Assembly (NCBI GenBank): GCA_023957115.1
Contig: JAMLHN010000005.1
Span: forward strand, 1-64,000
Direction: 5' to 3'
Source: Thermomicrobiales bacterium
Lineage (GTDB): Bacteria > Chloroflexota > Chloroflexia > Thermomicrobiales > UBA6265
Length of the DNA: 64,000 bases
Below are positions 19,326 to 27,554 of the stretch, piece by piece; position 1 is the first letter of the stretch; the number at the start of each line of letters is the position of its first letter. The position numbers and the translations under genes are program-made. The notes under the pieces are model-generated. The model saw only the letters and a list, made by a program, of their open reading frames with translations. It was not told where the DNA came from and searched no databases.

Positions 19326-19649
19326 ATGAGTGCAAGCGACTATCAGGCGATGGTGAGCAGTGAAGTCTATTCATCCGATGGGTCCAATGTCGGACATGTC
19401 TCCGAGATCGTCGATCAGGATGGCACGGCGGTGTTTCTTCAGGTAAAGGACAATGGCCTGTTCGGGATCGGCGCGGAGAGCTTCCTCGTGCCGGTCGATG
19501 CAATTGCCAGTACCGAAGAAGGTAAAGTCACGGTCAACCGTACGGCCGAAGACTTGGTCGGTATTCCGGCGCATGACGGGCACGAGCCGAAATCCCCGAG
19601 CTATTTCGAGTCGCTCTACGCGTGGTGGTGGCGGGCCGACGCGAATTAG
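19326..19649 (+). CDS. PRC-barrel-like small protein (DUF2171-type), copy 1
   Basis: A 107-residue soluble protein opening with a PRC-barrel-like beta fold: VYSSDGSNVGHVSEIV, LQVKDNGLFGIGAESFLVP and VTVNRTAEDLVG. An acidic tail ends YAWWWRADAN. PRC-barrel proteins often bind RNA or other proteins, but nothing here fixes a role. AGGAGG is 6 nt before the ATG at 19326, a strong ribosome site. A paralogue is encoded 1.0 kb downstream at 20678, with the shared core GFGAE/GIGAE-FLVP. Confidence 0.8.
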   Translation: MSASDYQAMVSSEVYSSDGSNVGHVSEIVDQDGTAVFLQVKDNGLFGIGAESFLVPVDAIASTEEGKVTVNRTAEDLVGIPAHDGHEPKSPSYFESLYAWWWRADAN

Positions 19650-19939
19650 GCTGCGCTGGGAGCTGGGAGGATGCATCCCGGTCATCTCGACCGGGGCGAA
19701 GCGAAGTGGAGAGATCTCTCGTTTCCCGCAACTCAGTTTCCAGACCGGAGTCCACGTTTCGGGCTACGAGAGATTCCCGTGCCACTTCGCCCAGGGGCAG
19801 GCGCTCGACAAGCTTGGAATGACGGTGTCGTCGTCCGCGCGGAGCCCCGGGATGATCGTTCCGCAAATGGCTGAAGAACACTCTTCTTGCCGCTCGCGGT
19901 CCTTCTCAGGACCCAGGGCTCCAGACTCAGGACATCGTC
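19650..19939. repeat. Repeat-rich convergent intergenic region
   Basis: No gene is seen. It opens with a short F1-like heptamer stretch (GCTGGGAGCTGGGAGG, 19659-19674). GTGGAGAGATCTCTCG (19708-19723) and GAGAGATTCCCGTGCCAC (19768-19785) form an imperfect inverted repeat. CAGGACCCAGGGCTC (19907-19921) is an F2 heptamer run. Confidence 0.5.
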
Positions 19940-20470
19940 CTATGCTGCTTTCGGATCGTCCACGCTCTGCGCGGTGATCGGACCGTTCTCCTCGACCTTC
20001 AGGATGCCCCACATTCCCGCGGCCTCGTGCCCGGGAATGTCGCACCAGAAGTAGTAGGTTCCGGCAGGGGCGTTGATGGTGGTTTCGCCGGTTTCGCCCG
20101 GCTGGACCGCGAGATTGATATCGAGATTCTCGACATCCTGGTTGTTGTGATCCGAAATGACGAAGGTGTGTTCGGCGGCTCCAACGTTGTGGAAGATGAC
20201 CTTCACATCAGTGTCAGCCGGAACGGTCAGCAGGTTGGCGCCAAAGTAGATGTCATGCATATCGTCTTCGATGCAGTTGGCCTCGGCTGCCGGCGTGCCG
20301 GCCGGGGAGCCTTTGGTTTCGGACGCCATTGCGCATCCGGACGTGCCGCTTGCCGGAGTCGAGTCGGCCGCCTGGGCCGCACCCCAGAGCAGGGACACGG
20401 TCAGCAGGGTACATCCCAGACCGATGGCAAGCGCGATTGCACGCAGGCGCGCAGGCACAGGGAAATTCAT
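19940..20470 (-). CDS. Secreted plastocyanin/azurin-like cupredoxin
   Basis: About 176 residues with an N-terminal signal peptide (AIALAIGLGCTLLTVSLLWG, then AAQA). The mature domain is a type 1 copper protein: His in AEHTFVISDH, then Cys, His and Met in YFWCDIPGHEAAGMWG, the classic C-x-x-x-x-H-x-x-x-x-M cluster. It would carry electrons outside the membrane. The linker after the signal peptide is rich in Ser, Thr and Ala with three Cys residues (SGCAMAS, EANCIEDD), possibly an anchoring or disulfide region. ATG 20470 has AAGGAG 8 nt upstream. It lies between two PRC-barrel paralogues on the opposite strand. Confidence 0.88.
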   Translation of the reverse strand: MNFPVPARLRAIALAIGLGCTLLTVSLLWGAAQAADSTPASGTSGCAMASETKGSPAGTPAAEANCIEDDMHDIYFGANLLTVPADTDVKVIFHNVGAAEHTFVISDHNNQDVENLDINLAVQPGETGETTINAPAGTYYFWCDIPGHEAAGMWGILKVEENGPITAQSVDDPKAA

Positions 20471-20677
20471 AGAGACACTCCTTGTCTCATTTGGCGGAAG
20501 GGGCTGATTGGGCTCGATTCCGTCGACCATTCGGAACGCGAGGATGCGTTCCGGTTCGGGTAGGAGGGGCGATGCGTCTCACGAACGCGCAAATGTACGC
20601 GCCGGGCGCCATCGGGCACTACCATTCCCTGAATGATAGTTGGGAATCCACTGGATTGACCGAAAGGATCGCGCGAA

Positions 20678-21136
20678 GTGCGTGGAAAACCATGGGGTGA
20701 GAAAGAATCCGATCCTGTGCGTCCGCACTTCGACGCTCAGAATCCTCCCGTCTATGAGGATGTCGAATCGCTTCGCTGGAAGGTGCTGGTCGATAACACC
20801 GGCGAGCGTGTCGGTACCATCGAAAACGTGGAGGCCGACGAGGATACGGGTCGGGTCGAGTTCATCCAGATTGGGCGAGGCGGGTTCCTTGGATTTGGGG
20901 CCGAGCGGTTTCTCGTTCCATTGACAGCCATCGAGACGATAGACGAGAAGCAAGTCGCGATCGATCGGTCCTTGCGCCAGCTGGATGGCGTTCCTCCATA
21001 TGAGATCGACCGAATGAACGACCCGCACTACCGTGCGAAGGTGCGCGCCTGGTGGAGCGTGATGGCGCCGGAGCCCGAAGCGGTCGTACTGGAGCAGGAC
21101 GATTCGGTAGACATAGAGCCCCGAACGCCGCCTTGA
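20678..21136 (+). CDS. PRC-barrel-like small protein, copy 2
   Basis: 152 residues from a GTG start with AAGGA about 9 nt upstream. The core WKVLVDNTGERVGTIENVEA, GGFLGFGAERFLVPLTAIE and VAIDRSLRQLDGVPPYE matches the 19326-19649 protein position for position, so they are paralogues, this one with an N-terminal extension and a C-terminal acidic tail. It ends VKAWW-like (VRAWWSVMAP) where copy 1 has YAWWW. Function unknown. A small soluble beta-barrel adaptor is the most that can be said. Confidence 0.72.
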   Translation: MRGKPWGEKESDPVRPHFDAQNPPVYEDVESLRWKVLVDNTGERVGTIENVEADEDTGRVEFIQIGRGGFLGFGAERFLVPLTAIETIDEKQVAIDRSLRQLDGVPPYEIDRMNDPHYRAKVRAWWSVMAPEPEAVVLEQDDSVDIEPRTPP

Positions 21137-21271
21137 AGGGCCGCGGGGCGCCGGGCGACGCAGGCGGGGCGAATCCTTGTTTGGCCACCGGTGGTGCTGA
21201 CTCGAATGCTGTGGCGTCACCGGCCCAGGAGACGGCGTCAGGCGCCTTGACTCCCCGGACCGTCAACCTGA

Positions 21272-21317
21272 TCGACTCGTAGTGGCGTGGAGATCGTTCC
21301 ACGCCACTACGAGTCGA
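21272..21317. repeat. Perfect 20-bp hairpin
   Basis: TCGACTCGTAGTGGCGTGGA (21272-21291) is followed by the 6-nt loop GATCGT and its exact complement (21298-21317). No T-run follows on either strand, so it is not an ordinary terminator. The rest of 21137-21535 shows no gene. Confidence 0.8.
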
Positions 21318-21535
21318 GTCCGTAACCCCATGGAGGCGGAGACGCAGATCGCAGTGCGAAAATCCCAACTCCTGGGCGTGTTCGAAACGCCGAACGTGAT
21401 ATCCCCTCCGAACCGGACTTCGGATCATCGGGCCGTTTCTACCTGGCCATTGGTCTCGCCGGTCTTCTCCTGCCCCGGACGCCGGGCTCCGGACGCATTT
21501 GCCATCCCGTATGAATCCCAGCTCCTCATACGCAA

Positions 21536-21565
21536 TTGACAACGTCATCCATGTCCTGCTAGCGT
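21536..21565 (+). promoter_or_regulatory. Candidate promoter for the T-box/dapAB transcript
   Basis: TTGACA (21536-21541), 18-nt spacer, TAGCGT (21560-21565). The predicted start near 21572 falls just before the T-box stem I. Confidence 0.5.
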
Positions 21566-21574
21566 ATACGCAAT

Positions 21575-21881
21575 CCAGAAACGCTAAGGCGTCGAGGAGG
21601 ACGAGTACCCGGACAGGTGGACGCAGAGAGCCGCGGTTGCTGCGAAGCGGTGTCGGTCGGTCCGGGGAAAAAGACCTCTGAGCTTCGCTCCGAACGGCCA
21701 GTTGGCCAAGTAGGCGGCGACGGGGGCCGAAAGGCCAAGGGACTCCCGTTACAGAGTCGCCGCATCGCCCAACCGAGGCCGTGCGGTAAAGCGCCTCGCA
21801 TGTCCTCCATGCGAGGAAGTGGGGTGGTACCACGGGCCCAGACACCGCTCGTCCCCAGCCGGGGCGGCGGTATTTTTGTTT
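21575..21881 (+). promoter_or_regulatory. T-box leader, lysine specifier, upstream of dapA-dapB
   Basis: Hallmarks of a tRNA-sensing T-box are all present. Stem I has GACGAGTA (21600-21607), and CCCGGAC (21608-21614) pairs with GTCCGGG (21660-21666). AGAGAG (21625-21630) is the distal bulge motif. The specifier loop reads GAAAAAGA (21667-21674): the pattern GAA-N-NNN-A gives AAG, and AAA is the only other in-register reading, both lysine. A 9-bp stem III (21794-21802 with 21808-21816) precedes the T-box GGGGTGGTACCACGG (21821-21835). Its UGGU bulge would pair with an ACCA tRNA end. CCCC at 21853-21856 can pair with the T-box or with the terminator. Uncharged tRNA-Lys should therefore switch on lysine/diaminopimelate synthesis. 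Confidence 0.9.
21844..21881 (+). terminator. T-box intrinsic terminator
   Basis: The stem pairs ACCGC-CG-CCCC (21844-21856, with two bulged Ts) with GGGG-CG-GCGGT (21861-21871), loop AGCC, then ATTTTTGTTT. It is mutually exclusive with the T-box antiterminator. Confidence 0.85.
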
Positions 21882-21940
21882 CTCCAATCCGGAAGACGGT
21901 GTCACGTTCGGCGTTGTGTTGAAGCGCGCGGAGGTGACGT

Positions 21941-22126
21941 ATGTACCGCAAACCTGGACCACTCCTTTCGAAAATCGCTCGCTCCAAGCGCAGGGCGCGC
22001 TGGCAGGTCGCCAGTCGCGCCGAAACCGCCATCGTCTATCGCCGTTTCTTTGGCCGACAACGAATGAGGCGCAATGCGCCAGGAGTGTTTTTCGATGACC
22101 ACCTCAGGTTCGACCCCAACGATTAG
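21941..22126 (+). CDS. Possible 61-residue Arg-rich leader protein ahead of dapA
   Basis: The frame opens MYRKPGPLLSKIARSKRRAR and is strongly basic over its first 45 residues (RRFFGRQRMRRN), with an acidic end. Its ribosome site GGAGGTGA (21930-21937) is a near-complete anti-SD complement, placed 6 nt (from GGAGG) before the ATG, better than that of dapA itself. It starts 60 nt after the T-box terminator and runs 32 nt into dapA in another frame, so its translation could open the dapA start. No family is recognised. Whether it is a protein, a coupling device or chance is open. Confidence 0.4.
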   Translation: MYRKPGPLLSKIARSKRRARWQVASRAETAIVYRRFFGRQRMRRNAPGVFFDDHLRFDPND

Positions 22127-23024
22127 CCAGCGCCTGACCGGCGCCTTCACCGCACTCATTACTCCCTTCCGAGACGGAGCGATCGACGAACGCGCCTTGC
22201 GTGAATTGGTCGAGTTCCAGATCGGCAGCGGGATCGACGGTCTCGTCCCCTGTGGAACCACTGGCGAATCGGTCACGATGACGGACGCGGAGCATGCTCT
22301 TGTCATCGAGACGGTGATCGACCAGGTCGCTGGACGCGTGCCCGTCATTGCCGGAACCGGCACCAACAACACGCGGGTCACCATCGAGCGGACACGCCAT
22401 GCGCTGCACGCCGGCGCCACGGCCGCGCTTGTCGTGGTGCCCTATTACAACAAGCCCACGCAGGAGGGATTGATCGCGCATTACACCGCGATTGCGGACG
22501 CGGTCGCTCTGCCGATGGTGCTCTACAACGTGCCCGGCCGCACCGGTATCACCATGAGCGCCCAGACGACGATCGAGCTTTCGCGGATTCCAGCGATTGC
22601 CGCAACCAAGGAGGCCGCCGGCAATCTCGATCTGGTAACCGAGATCGTCAACGAGACGCGGGACGATTTCATCGTGCTGTCCGGTGATGATTCCCTCACC
22701 CTGCCGATGATCAGCGTCGGTGCGCGCGGCGTCATCTCGGTCCTTTCGAACATCCTCCCGGCCGAGGTTGCTGAGCTGACCCATCTTGCCAACGCAGGCG
22801 ACTTCGCGGCGGCGCGCCGCCAGCACCTGCGGCTCTTCGATGTCATGCGTGCGATGTTCACCGGAAACAATCCGACCGCGGTCAAGACCGCCGCCGAGCT
22901 GATGGGTATCTGCTCCAGCGAGGTGCGGCTGCCGTTGACGCGACTCAACGAAAGCCAGTACCGGATCGTCGCGCACGCGGTTGCTCCGTGGGTGGCGACG
23001 ACGCAGTCGCTGGCGGCGGACTAG
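22095..23024 (+). CDS. dapA: 4-hydroxy-tetrahydrodipicolinate synthase
   Basis: A 309-residue DapA, class I aldolase TIM barrel. It condenses pyruvate with aspartate semialdehyde, the first committed step to diaminopimelate and lysine. Motifs: LITPFRDG, VPCGTTGES (substrate-binding Thr-Thr), YYNKPTQEG with the catalytic Tyr, NVPGRTG, and the Schiff-base Lys in AATKEAAGN. ATG 22095 with AGGAG 9 nt upstream is preferred over an ATG 21 nt earlier. It lies 214 nt after a lysine-type T-box terminator and overlaps dapB by one base. Confidence 0.95.
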   Translation: MTTSGSTPTISQRLTGAFTALITPFRDGAIDERALRELVEFQIGSGIDGLVPCGTTGESVTMTDAEHALVIETVIDQVAGRVPVIAGTGTNNTRVTIERTRHALHAGATAALVVVPYYNKPTQEGLIAHYTAIADAVALPMVLYNVPGRTGITMSAQTTIELSRIPAIAATKEAAGNLDLVTEIVNETRDDFIVLSGDDSLTLPMISVGARGVISVLSNILPAEVAELTHLANAGDFAAARRQHLRLFDVMRAMFTGNNPTAVKTAAELMGICSSEVRLPLTRLNESQYRIVAHAVAPWVATTQSLAAD

Positions 23025-23815
23025 TGGCTCGCACGACCGGCATCCAGTCCGAGCCGTTGCGCATTGGCATCGCCGGTGCGACCGGCCGGATGGGACGGGA
23101 GATCGCCACAGCCGCCCAGAGCTGGGCCGGCGTCGAGATCCGGGGTGGATTGGTTCGCCCCGGATCTCCGGCGCTCGATAGCGATGTTGCGATCCCGCTT
23201 TTCACCGATCCAGTGGCGTTGTCGGCGGTGGTCGATGTCGTGATCGACGTTTCGACGGCAGCCGCCACTCCCGGGATTGTGGAGGGCGCTCGGCAATCCG
23301 GAACACCCCTCGTCTGCGGGGTTACGGGACTCGATGGCCACGGACGCGCAACGCTCGAATCGGCTGCCACCGAGATCCCGGTGCTCTATGCTCGCAACCT
23401 GAGCACCGGGATTGCGGCGCTGCTCGACCTGCTGCCTCGGCTCCTGGCGGCGTTGCCAGATGCAGACGTGGAGATCGTCGAAATGCATCATCGGGGCAAG
23501 AAGGATGCCCCGTCTGGCACCGCCGAAGCACTCGCTGAAGTCATCGTGCAGGCTCGCGCCGAGCTGGACGGCCAGCGAATCGTTTACGGACGGCAAGGCG
23601 TTGCGCCGCGCCAACCAAGCGAGATCGGGATGCACTCCCTGCGCGGGGGCGCCAACAGCGGAGAGCACACGGTGCTTCTCGCGACCGGTGGCGAGGAGAT
23701 CCGCATTGGCCATCGCGCCCTTAGCCGCCGGACCTTTGCCGATGGCGCCCTGCGCGCCGCGGTGTGGATCGTCCGCCAGCCGCCCGGGCTCTACGCGATG
23801 GCGGATGTGCTGTAG
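23024..23815 (+). CDS. dapB: 4-hydroxy-tetrahydrodipicolinate reductase
   Basis: 263 residues from a GTG that shares its G with the dapA TAG stop (TAGTG), so translation is coupled. The Rossmann domain has GIAGATGRMGREI. The C-terminal substrate domain carries the DapB signature EMHHRGKKDAPSGTA with the catalytic His and Lys. A second substrate loop includes SLRGGANSGEH. It reduces the dapA product using NAD(P)H in the diaminopimelate/lysine pathway and shares the T-box control. A heptamer array starts at its stop codon. Confidence 0.95.
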   Translation: MARTTGIQSEPLRIGIAGATGRMGREIATAAQSWAGVEIRGGLVRPGSPALDSDVAIPLFTDPVALSAVVDVVIDVSTAAATPGIVEGARQSGTPLVCGVTGLDGHGRATLESAATEIPVLYARNLSTGIAALLDLLPRLLAALPDADVEIVEMHHRGKKDAPSGTAEALAEVIVQARAELDGQRIVYGRQGVAPRQPSEIGMHSLRGGANSGEHTVLLATGGEEIRIGHRALSRRTFADGALRAAVWIVRQPPGLYAMADVL

Positions 23816-23905
23816 CAGGCAGCACGCGGCATGCAGCACGCAGATCCAGCGGCGGGAGAAGCGTTCAGTTCGCGCAAATTGCAGAATGATTGGCACACGG
23901 TTCTC
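23813..23905 (+). repeat. F4 heptamer array at the dapB stop, then a solo M2 end
   Basis: From the TAG stop the text steps in sevens: GCAGCAC GCGGCAT GCAGCAC GCAG (23820-23844). AATTGCAGAATGATTGG (23877-23893) matches one end of MITE-like family M2 (62682-62698) without a visible partner end. The rest up to 24002 has no gene. Confidence 0.5.
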
Positions 23906-24002
23906 AACGAAGCGCGAGATTTGGCGGAGAGGTTCCCCAGATTGAAATCAGGGGCGCCCCGGGCGAAGCCGCTCCGCGGCTGAACACGAGAGGGCAGACA
24001 CG

Positions 24003-25369
24003 CTAATGGTTACAACTTAAGCTCAGATCCCCGCGTACGAACGTTTGGCGGAGGTCGTAGCGCACCAAGAACCCCGCTCGTCGCTTTCCCACCGTGCATG
24101 CGCGTGACCTGCTCGCTCCCGCGCCACCCCACCCATCCGCCGAGGAGTTCGATGCGCACCTGACGCTGCTGATCTATCCGGTGGCGCTCGGCATCTGGAG
24201 CCGGGCCCGAGGAGCAAGCTGCGTGACCCGGGTGCCGGCTTGCCGGTCTGGTCGGGATTTTGCTGTCACTGGTCTGGCGACAGATACACCTCGGTGACGG
24301 TGCTCAAGCAGATGCTGACCCGCGAACCGCTGCTCGGCCGAGCCGACCACGGTCTCCCAGCCAAGCCATCTCTCAACGGTTGAATACGTTGCCGGCGGCC
24401 TTGTTTGCCCGGCTGTGCGAATCGGTCACCCAGCCTGCGTGCGCGTGCCGCGCAGCGTTCCGACCTTCATGCCGAGTTGCTGGCAGCACTGGCACCGGCG
24501 TACCAGCGGAGTCTGGATCACGGACAGTAGCCGGCTCGAAGCGGTCTTCAAAGAAATCGAAGGCCTGCGCCACGGACGGGATGTGCCGGATGGGCGGCAC
24601 GCCTGGTGACGGTGCTGGATCTGGGCAGCCATCTGCCGGTGCAGGTCTGGGTGCACCCGAGTGCCACCGTCAATGACTGCCAGATAGCACCGCCAAACTG
24701 CAGGCGTGCACCCCATCCGGCACGATTGTGGTGCTGGATCGGGGGCTTTCGACCTTTTGCCAGCTTCGATGCGCTCACGGAGGCCGGCAGTGCGGTGGTG
24801 GACGCTGACCGCGAACTGGACATACGAGGTCGTGGAGACGCTGAGCAGCAGCGCGACCCACCTCGACCAGCAGGTGCGCCTCGGTCGCTTTCGTTCCAGT
24901 CCGTGCCAGCTTCCGGTGCGACGCATCGGTCGGCTCGATCAGAAACAGTGGCACTGGTGGCACCACCGAGCTGATCCGGAGCGGATCTCGGCCGAGCAGG
25001 TGATCGCTCTGTTCACCCAGCGCTGGCGCCTGAAAGATGCGTTCTTGCAGTCGCCGACTTGCATGATTATCTGGGGCAGCACCGCCAATGCAATTGCCCT
25101 ACGGGTGCGGACTGGTCCTGATGTACGCCACGCTGGTGGATCTGTGCGGCGAGTTGGGACAGGCGCTGGCGGTGTCGGCGGAGCGGATCTCGGTCAGGTT
25201 GACCTTCCGCAGTCTGTAACTATGCCCGACGTGCCAGCAGGGCGAAAGACCCGCGGGCTGATCGCCTGGCTGGGTATTCTCTGCAAGGGGATCTGGGATT
25301 GGTCAAACGGCACCGCGCGCGCCTCGCCAGGCGGGGCCAGAACAGATGCGCTTAAGTTGTAACCATTAG
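24003..25369 (+). mobile_element. IS4-like insertion sequence, decayed inside, intact ends
   Basis: The element is bounded by perfect 20-bp terminal inverted repeats, CTAATGGTTACAACTTAAGC at the left (24003-24022) and its complement at the right (25350-25369). It is flanked by an exact 8-bp direct repeat CAGACACG (23995-24002 and 25370-25377), the target-site duplication. Length is 1367 bp. Inside are pieces of an IS4-superfamily transposase in three frames. The intact ends and duplication mark a single clean insertion. The broken gene means it cannot move by itself now. Assignment to IS4 rests on the DRG and RWRLKDAF motifs. Confidence 0.85.
24060..25345 (+). pseudogene. IS4-family transposase, multiply frameshifted
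   Basis: Recognisable pieces succeed one another in different frames: VLDLGSHLPVQVW (near 24607-24650), then IVVLDRGLSTF (near 24727-24760, the second catalytic Asp in DRG), then FASFDALTEAGSAVV (near 24758-24802) in another frame. Later come LFTQRWRLKDAFL and IIWGSTANAIALRV in frame 1 (near 25008-25100), and finally a C-terminal LGILCKGIWDW (near 25275). At least three frame changes are needed to join them. The usual Glu of the RW-x-x-E-x-F/AF block is Lys here, so the catalytic triad is also broken. The exact start is not resolvable. Confidence 0.8.
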
Positions 25370-25514
25370 CAGACACGCCCTCGGCTACGACCGATCGGTT
25401 CGTCGGGCAGATACGCGGGACTCTGGACGCTGGACCTCCATCCCAGTCGACTAGAATTCAGTGGCAACAATTTGCCCCATTGCACCGGCGCCGGCCGAGA
25501 GGAGCTCCGCAACG

Positions 25515-27554
25515 ATGAAGCTCGCGACTGATATTGGCGGGACGTTTACCGACCTTGTCTATTTGGACGAGACCACCGGCGACTACTTCCTGGCCAAGTC
25601 GCTTTCCACCCCTCCGCACTTCTCCCGTGGAATCATGGATGCGATCCACAAATCGGATCTCGATCCAGGAGCGGTGACCGGTTTCGTGCATGGCGCGACG
25701 GTCGTCATCAACGCGCTTACCGAGCGCAAGGGGGCAAGGACTGCGCTCGTTACCACGGAAGGATGTCGCGATGTGCTCGAGATCGGGCGCGCCAACCGTC
25801 CCGACATCTACAACATGCGCTTTCGCAAGCAACCACCATTCGTCCCCCGCGAGCTCCGGTTCGAGATCGCCGAGCGTATGAACTACAAGGGCGAGGTCGT
25901 GACGGAGCTCGATATGCGCACCGTCGATACGGTGGCGAAGCAGATCGAGGCGGAAGCGTGCGAAGCCGTCGCGGTGTGTTTGCTCCATTCCTATGCCAAT
26001 CCGGACCACGAGCTCAAGGTTGCCGCTCGTTTGCGGGAGCTGCTACCGAACGTGCTCGTGACCGCCTCGTCCGAGATCACCCGTGAATGGCGCGAATACG
26101 AGCGCACCAGCACGGCGGCGCTCAATGCCTACGTGCAACCGGTGGCGGCCGCTTATCTGCGCCAGCTCGCGACGAGCCTGAATGAGGAAGGGATCGAGGC
26201 TCCGGTCGATATCATGAAGTCGAACGGGGGCACCTCCAGCCTCGACTTCGTCGCCGAGCAACCGATCCACCTGGTCGAATCTGGACCGGTCGGCGGCGTC
26301 ATCGGCGCGGCGGCGCTCGGGAAGCTGATCGGCGAGCCGAATCTGATCACCATGGATATCGGTGGCACGACTGCCAAATGCTCCCTGATCGAAAACGGCG
26401 ACTACAAGATCACCACGGAGTACCGGATCGAACGGGACGACCGCTCGGCGGGATATCCAATCAAGGCGCCGGTGGTCGACATCGTGGAAATCGGCGCCGG
26501 CGGTGGCTCGGTCGCCTGGATCGATGTGGGGGGCGCGCTCAAGATCGGACCGCGGAGTGCCGGTGCGTCGCCTGGACCGGCCAGTTACGGTCTCGGTGGG
26601 ACCGAACCGACGGTCACCGATGCCAATCTCATCGCCGGGCGTATCAATCCCGACTATTTTCTCGGTGGCGAGCTGAAGCTCGATCTCGCAAAGGCTCGGG
26701 CTGCCTATCAGCCGATCGCCGACGCGCTGGGCGTGTCGATCGAAGAGACCGCCATCGGTGTGATCCGTTTGGCCAACGCCAACATGATCAACGCGCTCAA
26801 GCTCGTCTCCGTCCGGCGAGGATATGACCCGCGCGAATTCGCCCTGATTGCTTTTGGTGGTGGTGGATCGATGCATGCCGTCGCTCTGGCAAGCGACCTG
26901 CGGGTCGGCAAGGTCATCATTCCGGTTGCGCCCGGACACTTCTCCGCATTCGGCATGATGATGTCGGACGCCATGCAGGACTACCTGTTGACCGCGCTGA
27001 CCAGCTCGGTCGAGGAGTCGCGCGGGCGGGTGGGGACGATCTTCGAGGATCTCGAATCCCAGGCAATCGACTATTTCCTGGCCGCCGGTTTCGATCGTGG
27101 TCAGATCGAGCTGATTCGCTCGCTCGACATGCGTTACAACGGACAGGAGCACACGGTGCGCGTGCGCGTACCGGATGGCGAGCTTGATTTCGAGACGCTC
27201 AACGATCAGTTCCATGCGGCACATGAGAAGGCCTATACGTTCCGACTGCCGTCCGGAGTCGAGATCGTCAACTACCATGTGTCCGCGGTCGTTCCCACCA
27301 CCAAGCCGGCGTTGGCGGAGCTGCCACCGGGTACCGGGCAACCGCCGCTGAAATCGACGCGGACGGTCGATTTCGATACCTGGGGCATCCTGGAGAGCGC
27401 GGTCTACGAACGGACCGATCTCTTCCCCGGCTGCATCTTTCACGGGCCGGCCATCATCGAAGAAGCCGCGGCATCGACCGTCGTGCCGCCCGGCGTACGC
27501 GGAACGATCGATCCGATTGGCAATATCGTTCTGACGATTGGAGACGAGGCATGA
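25515..27554 (+). CDS. hyuA: Hydantoinase/oxoprolinase subunit A
   Basis: A 679-residue N-methylhydantoinase A/5-oxoprolinase alpha-type subunit. The ASKHA-fold nucleotide-binding motif TDIGGTFTDLVY opens the protein, a second phosphate loop lies in MDIGGTTAKCSLI, and IGAGGGSVAWID and ASPGPASYG are the usual mid-protein blocks. ATG 25515 is chosen as the conserved family start, with GAGAGGAG about 11 nt upstream. These enzymes open cyclic amides such as hydantoins or 5-oxoproline at the cost of ATP. The partner subunit overlaps by 4 nt. The downstream proline dehydrogenase hints at a ring-opening/amino acid role. Confidence 0.92.
   Translation: MKLATDIGGTFTDLVYLDETTGDYFLAKSLSTPPHFSRGIMDAIHKSDLDPGAVTGFVHGATVVINALTERKGARTALVTTEGCRDVLEIGRANRPDIYNMRFRKQPPFVPRELRFEIAERMNYKGEVVTELDMRTVDTVAKQIEAEACEAVAVCLLHSYANPDHELKVAARLRELLPNVLVTASSEITREWREYERTSTAALNAYVQPVAAAYLRQLATSLNEEGIEAPVDIMKSNGGTSSLDFVAEQPIHLVESGPVGGVIGAAALGKLIGEPNLITMDIGGTTAKCSLIENGDYKITTEYRIERDDRSAGYPIKAPVVDIVEIGAGGGSVAWIDVGGALKIGPRSAGASPGPASYGLGGTEPTVTDANLIAGRINPDYFLGGELKLDLAKARAAYQPIADALGVSIEETAIGVIRLANANMINALKLVSVRRGYDPREFALIAFGGGGSMHAVALASDLRVGKVIIPVAPGHFSAFGMMMSDAMQDYLLTALTSSVEESRGRVGTIFEDLESQAIDYFLAAGFDRGQIELIRSLDMRYNGQEHTVRVRVPDGELDFETLNDQFHAAHEKAYTFRLPSGVEIVNYHVSAVVPTTKPALAELPPGTGQPPLKSTRTVDFDTWGILESAVYERTDLFPGCIFHGPAIIEEAAASTVVPPGVRGTIDPIGNIVLTIGDEA

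Noticed and set aside
21575-21881. Lysine (L-box) riboswitch in front of dapA
   Set aside because: The sequence has T-box bulge, specifier loop, AGAGAG and antiterminator features, and none of the L-box core.
24706-25362. Separate hypothetical gene inside the insertion sequence
   Set aside because: It is one frame of a broken transposase, bounded by perfect inverted ends and a target duplication.
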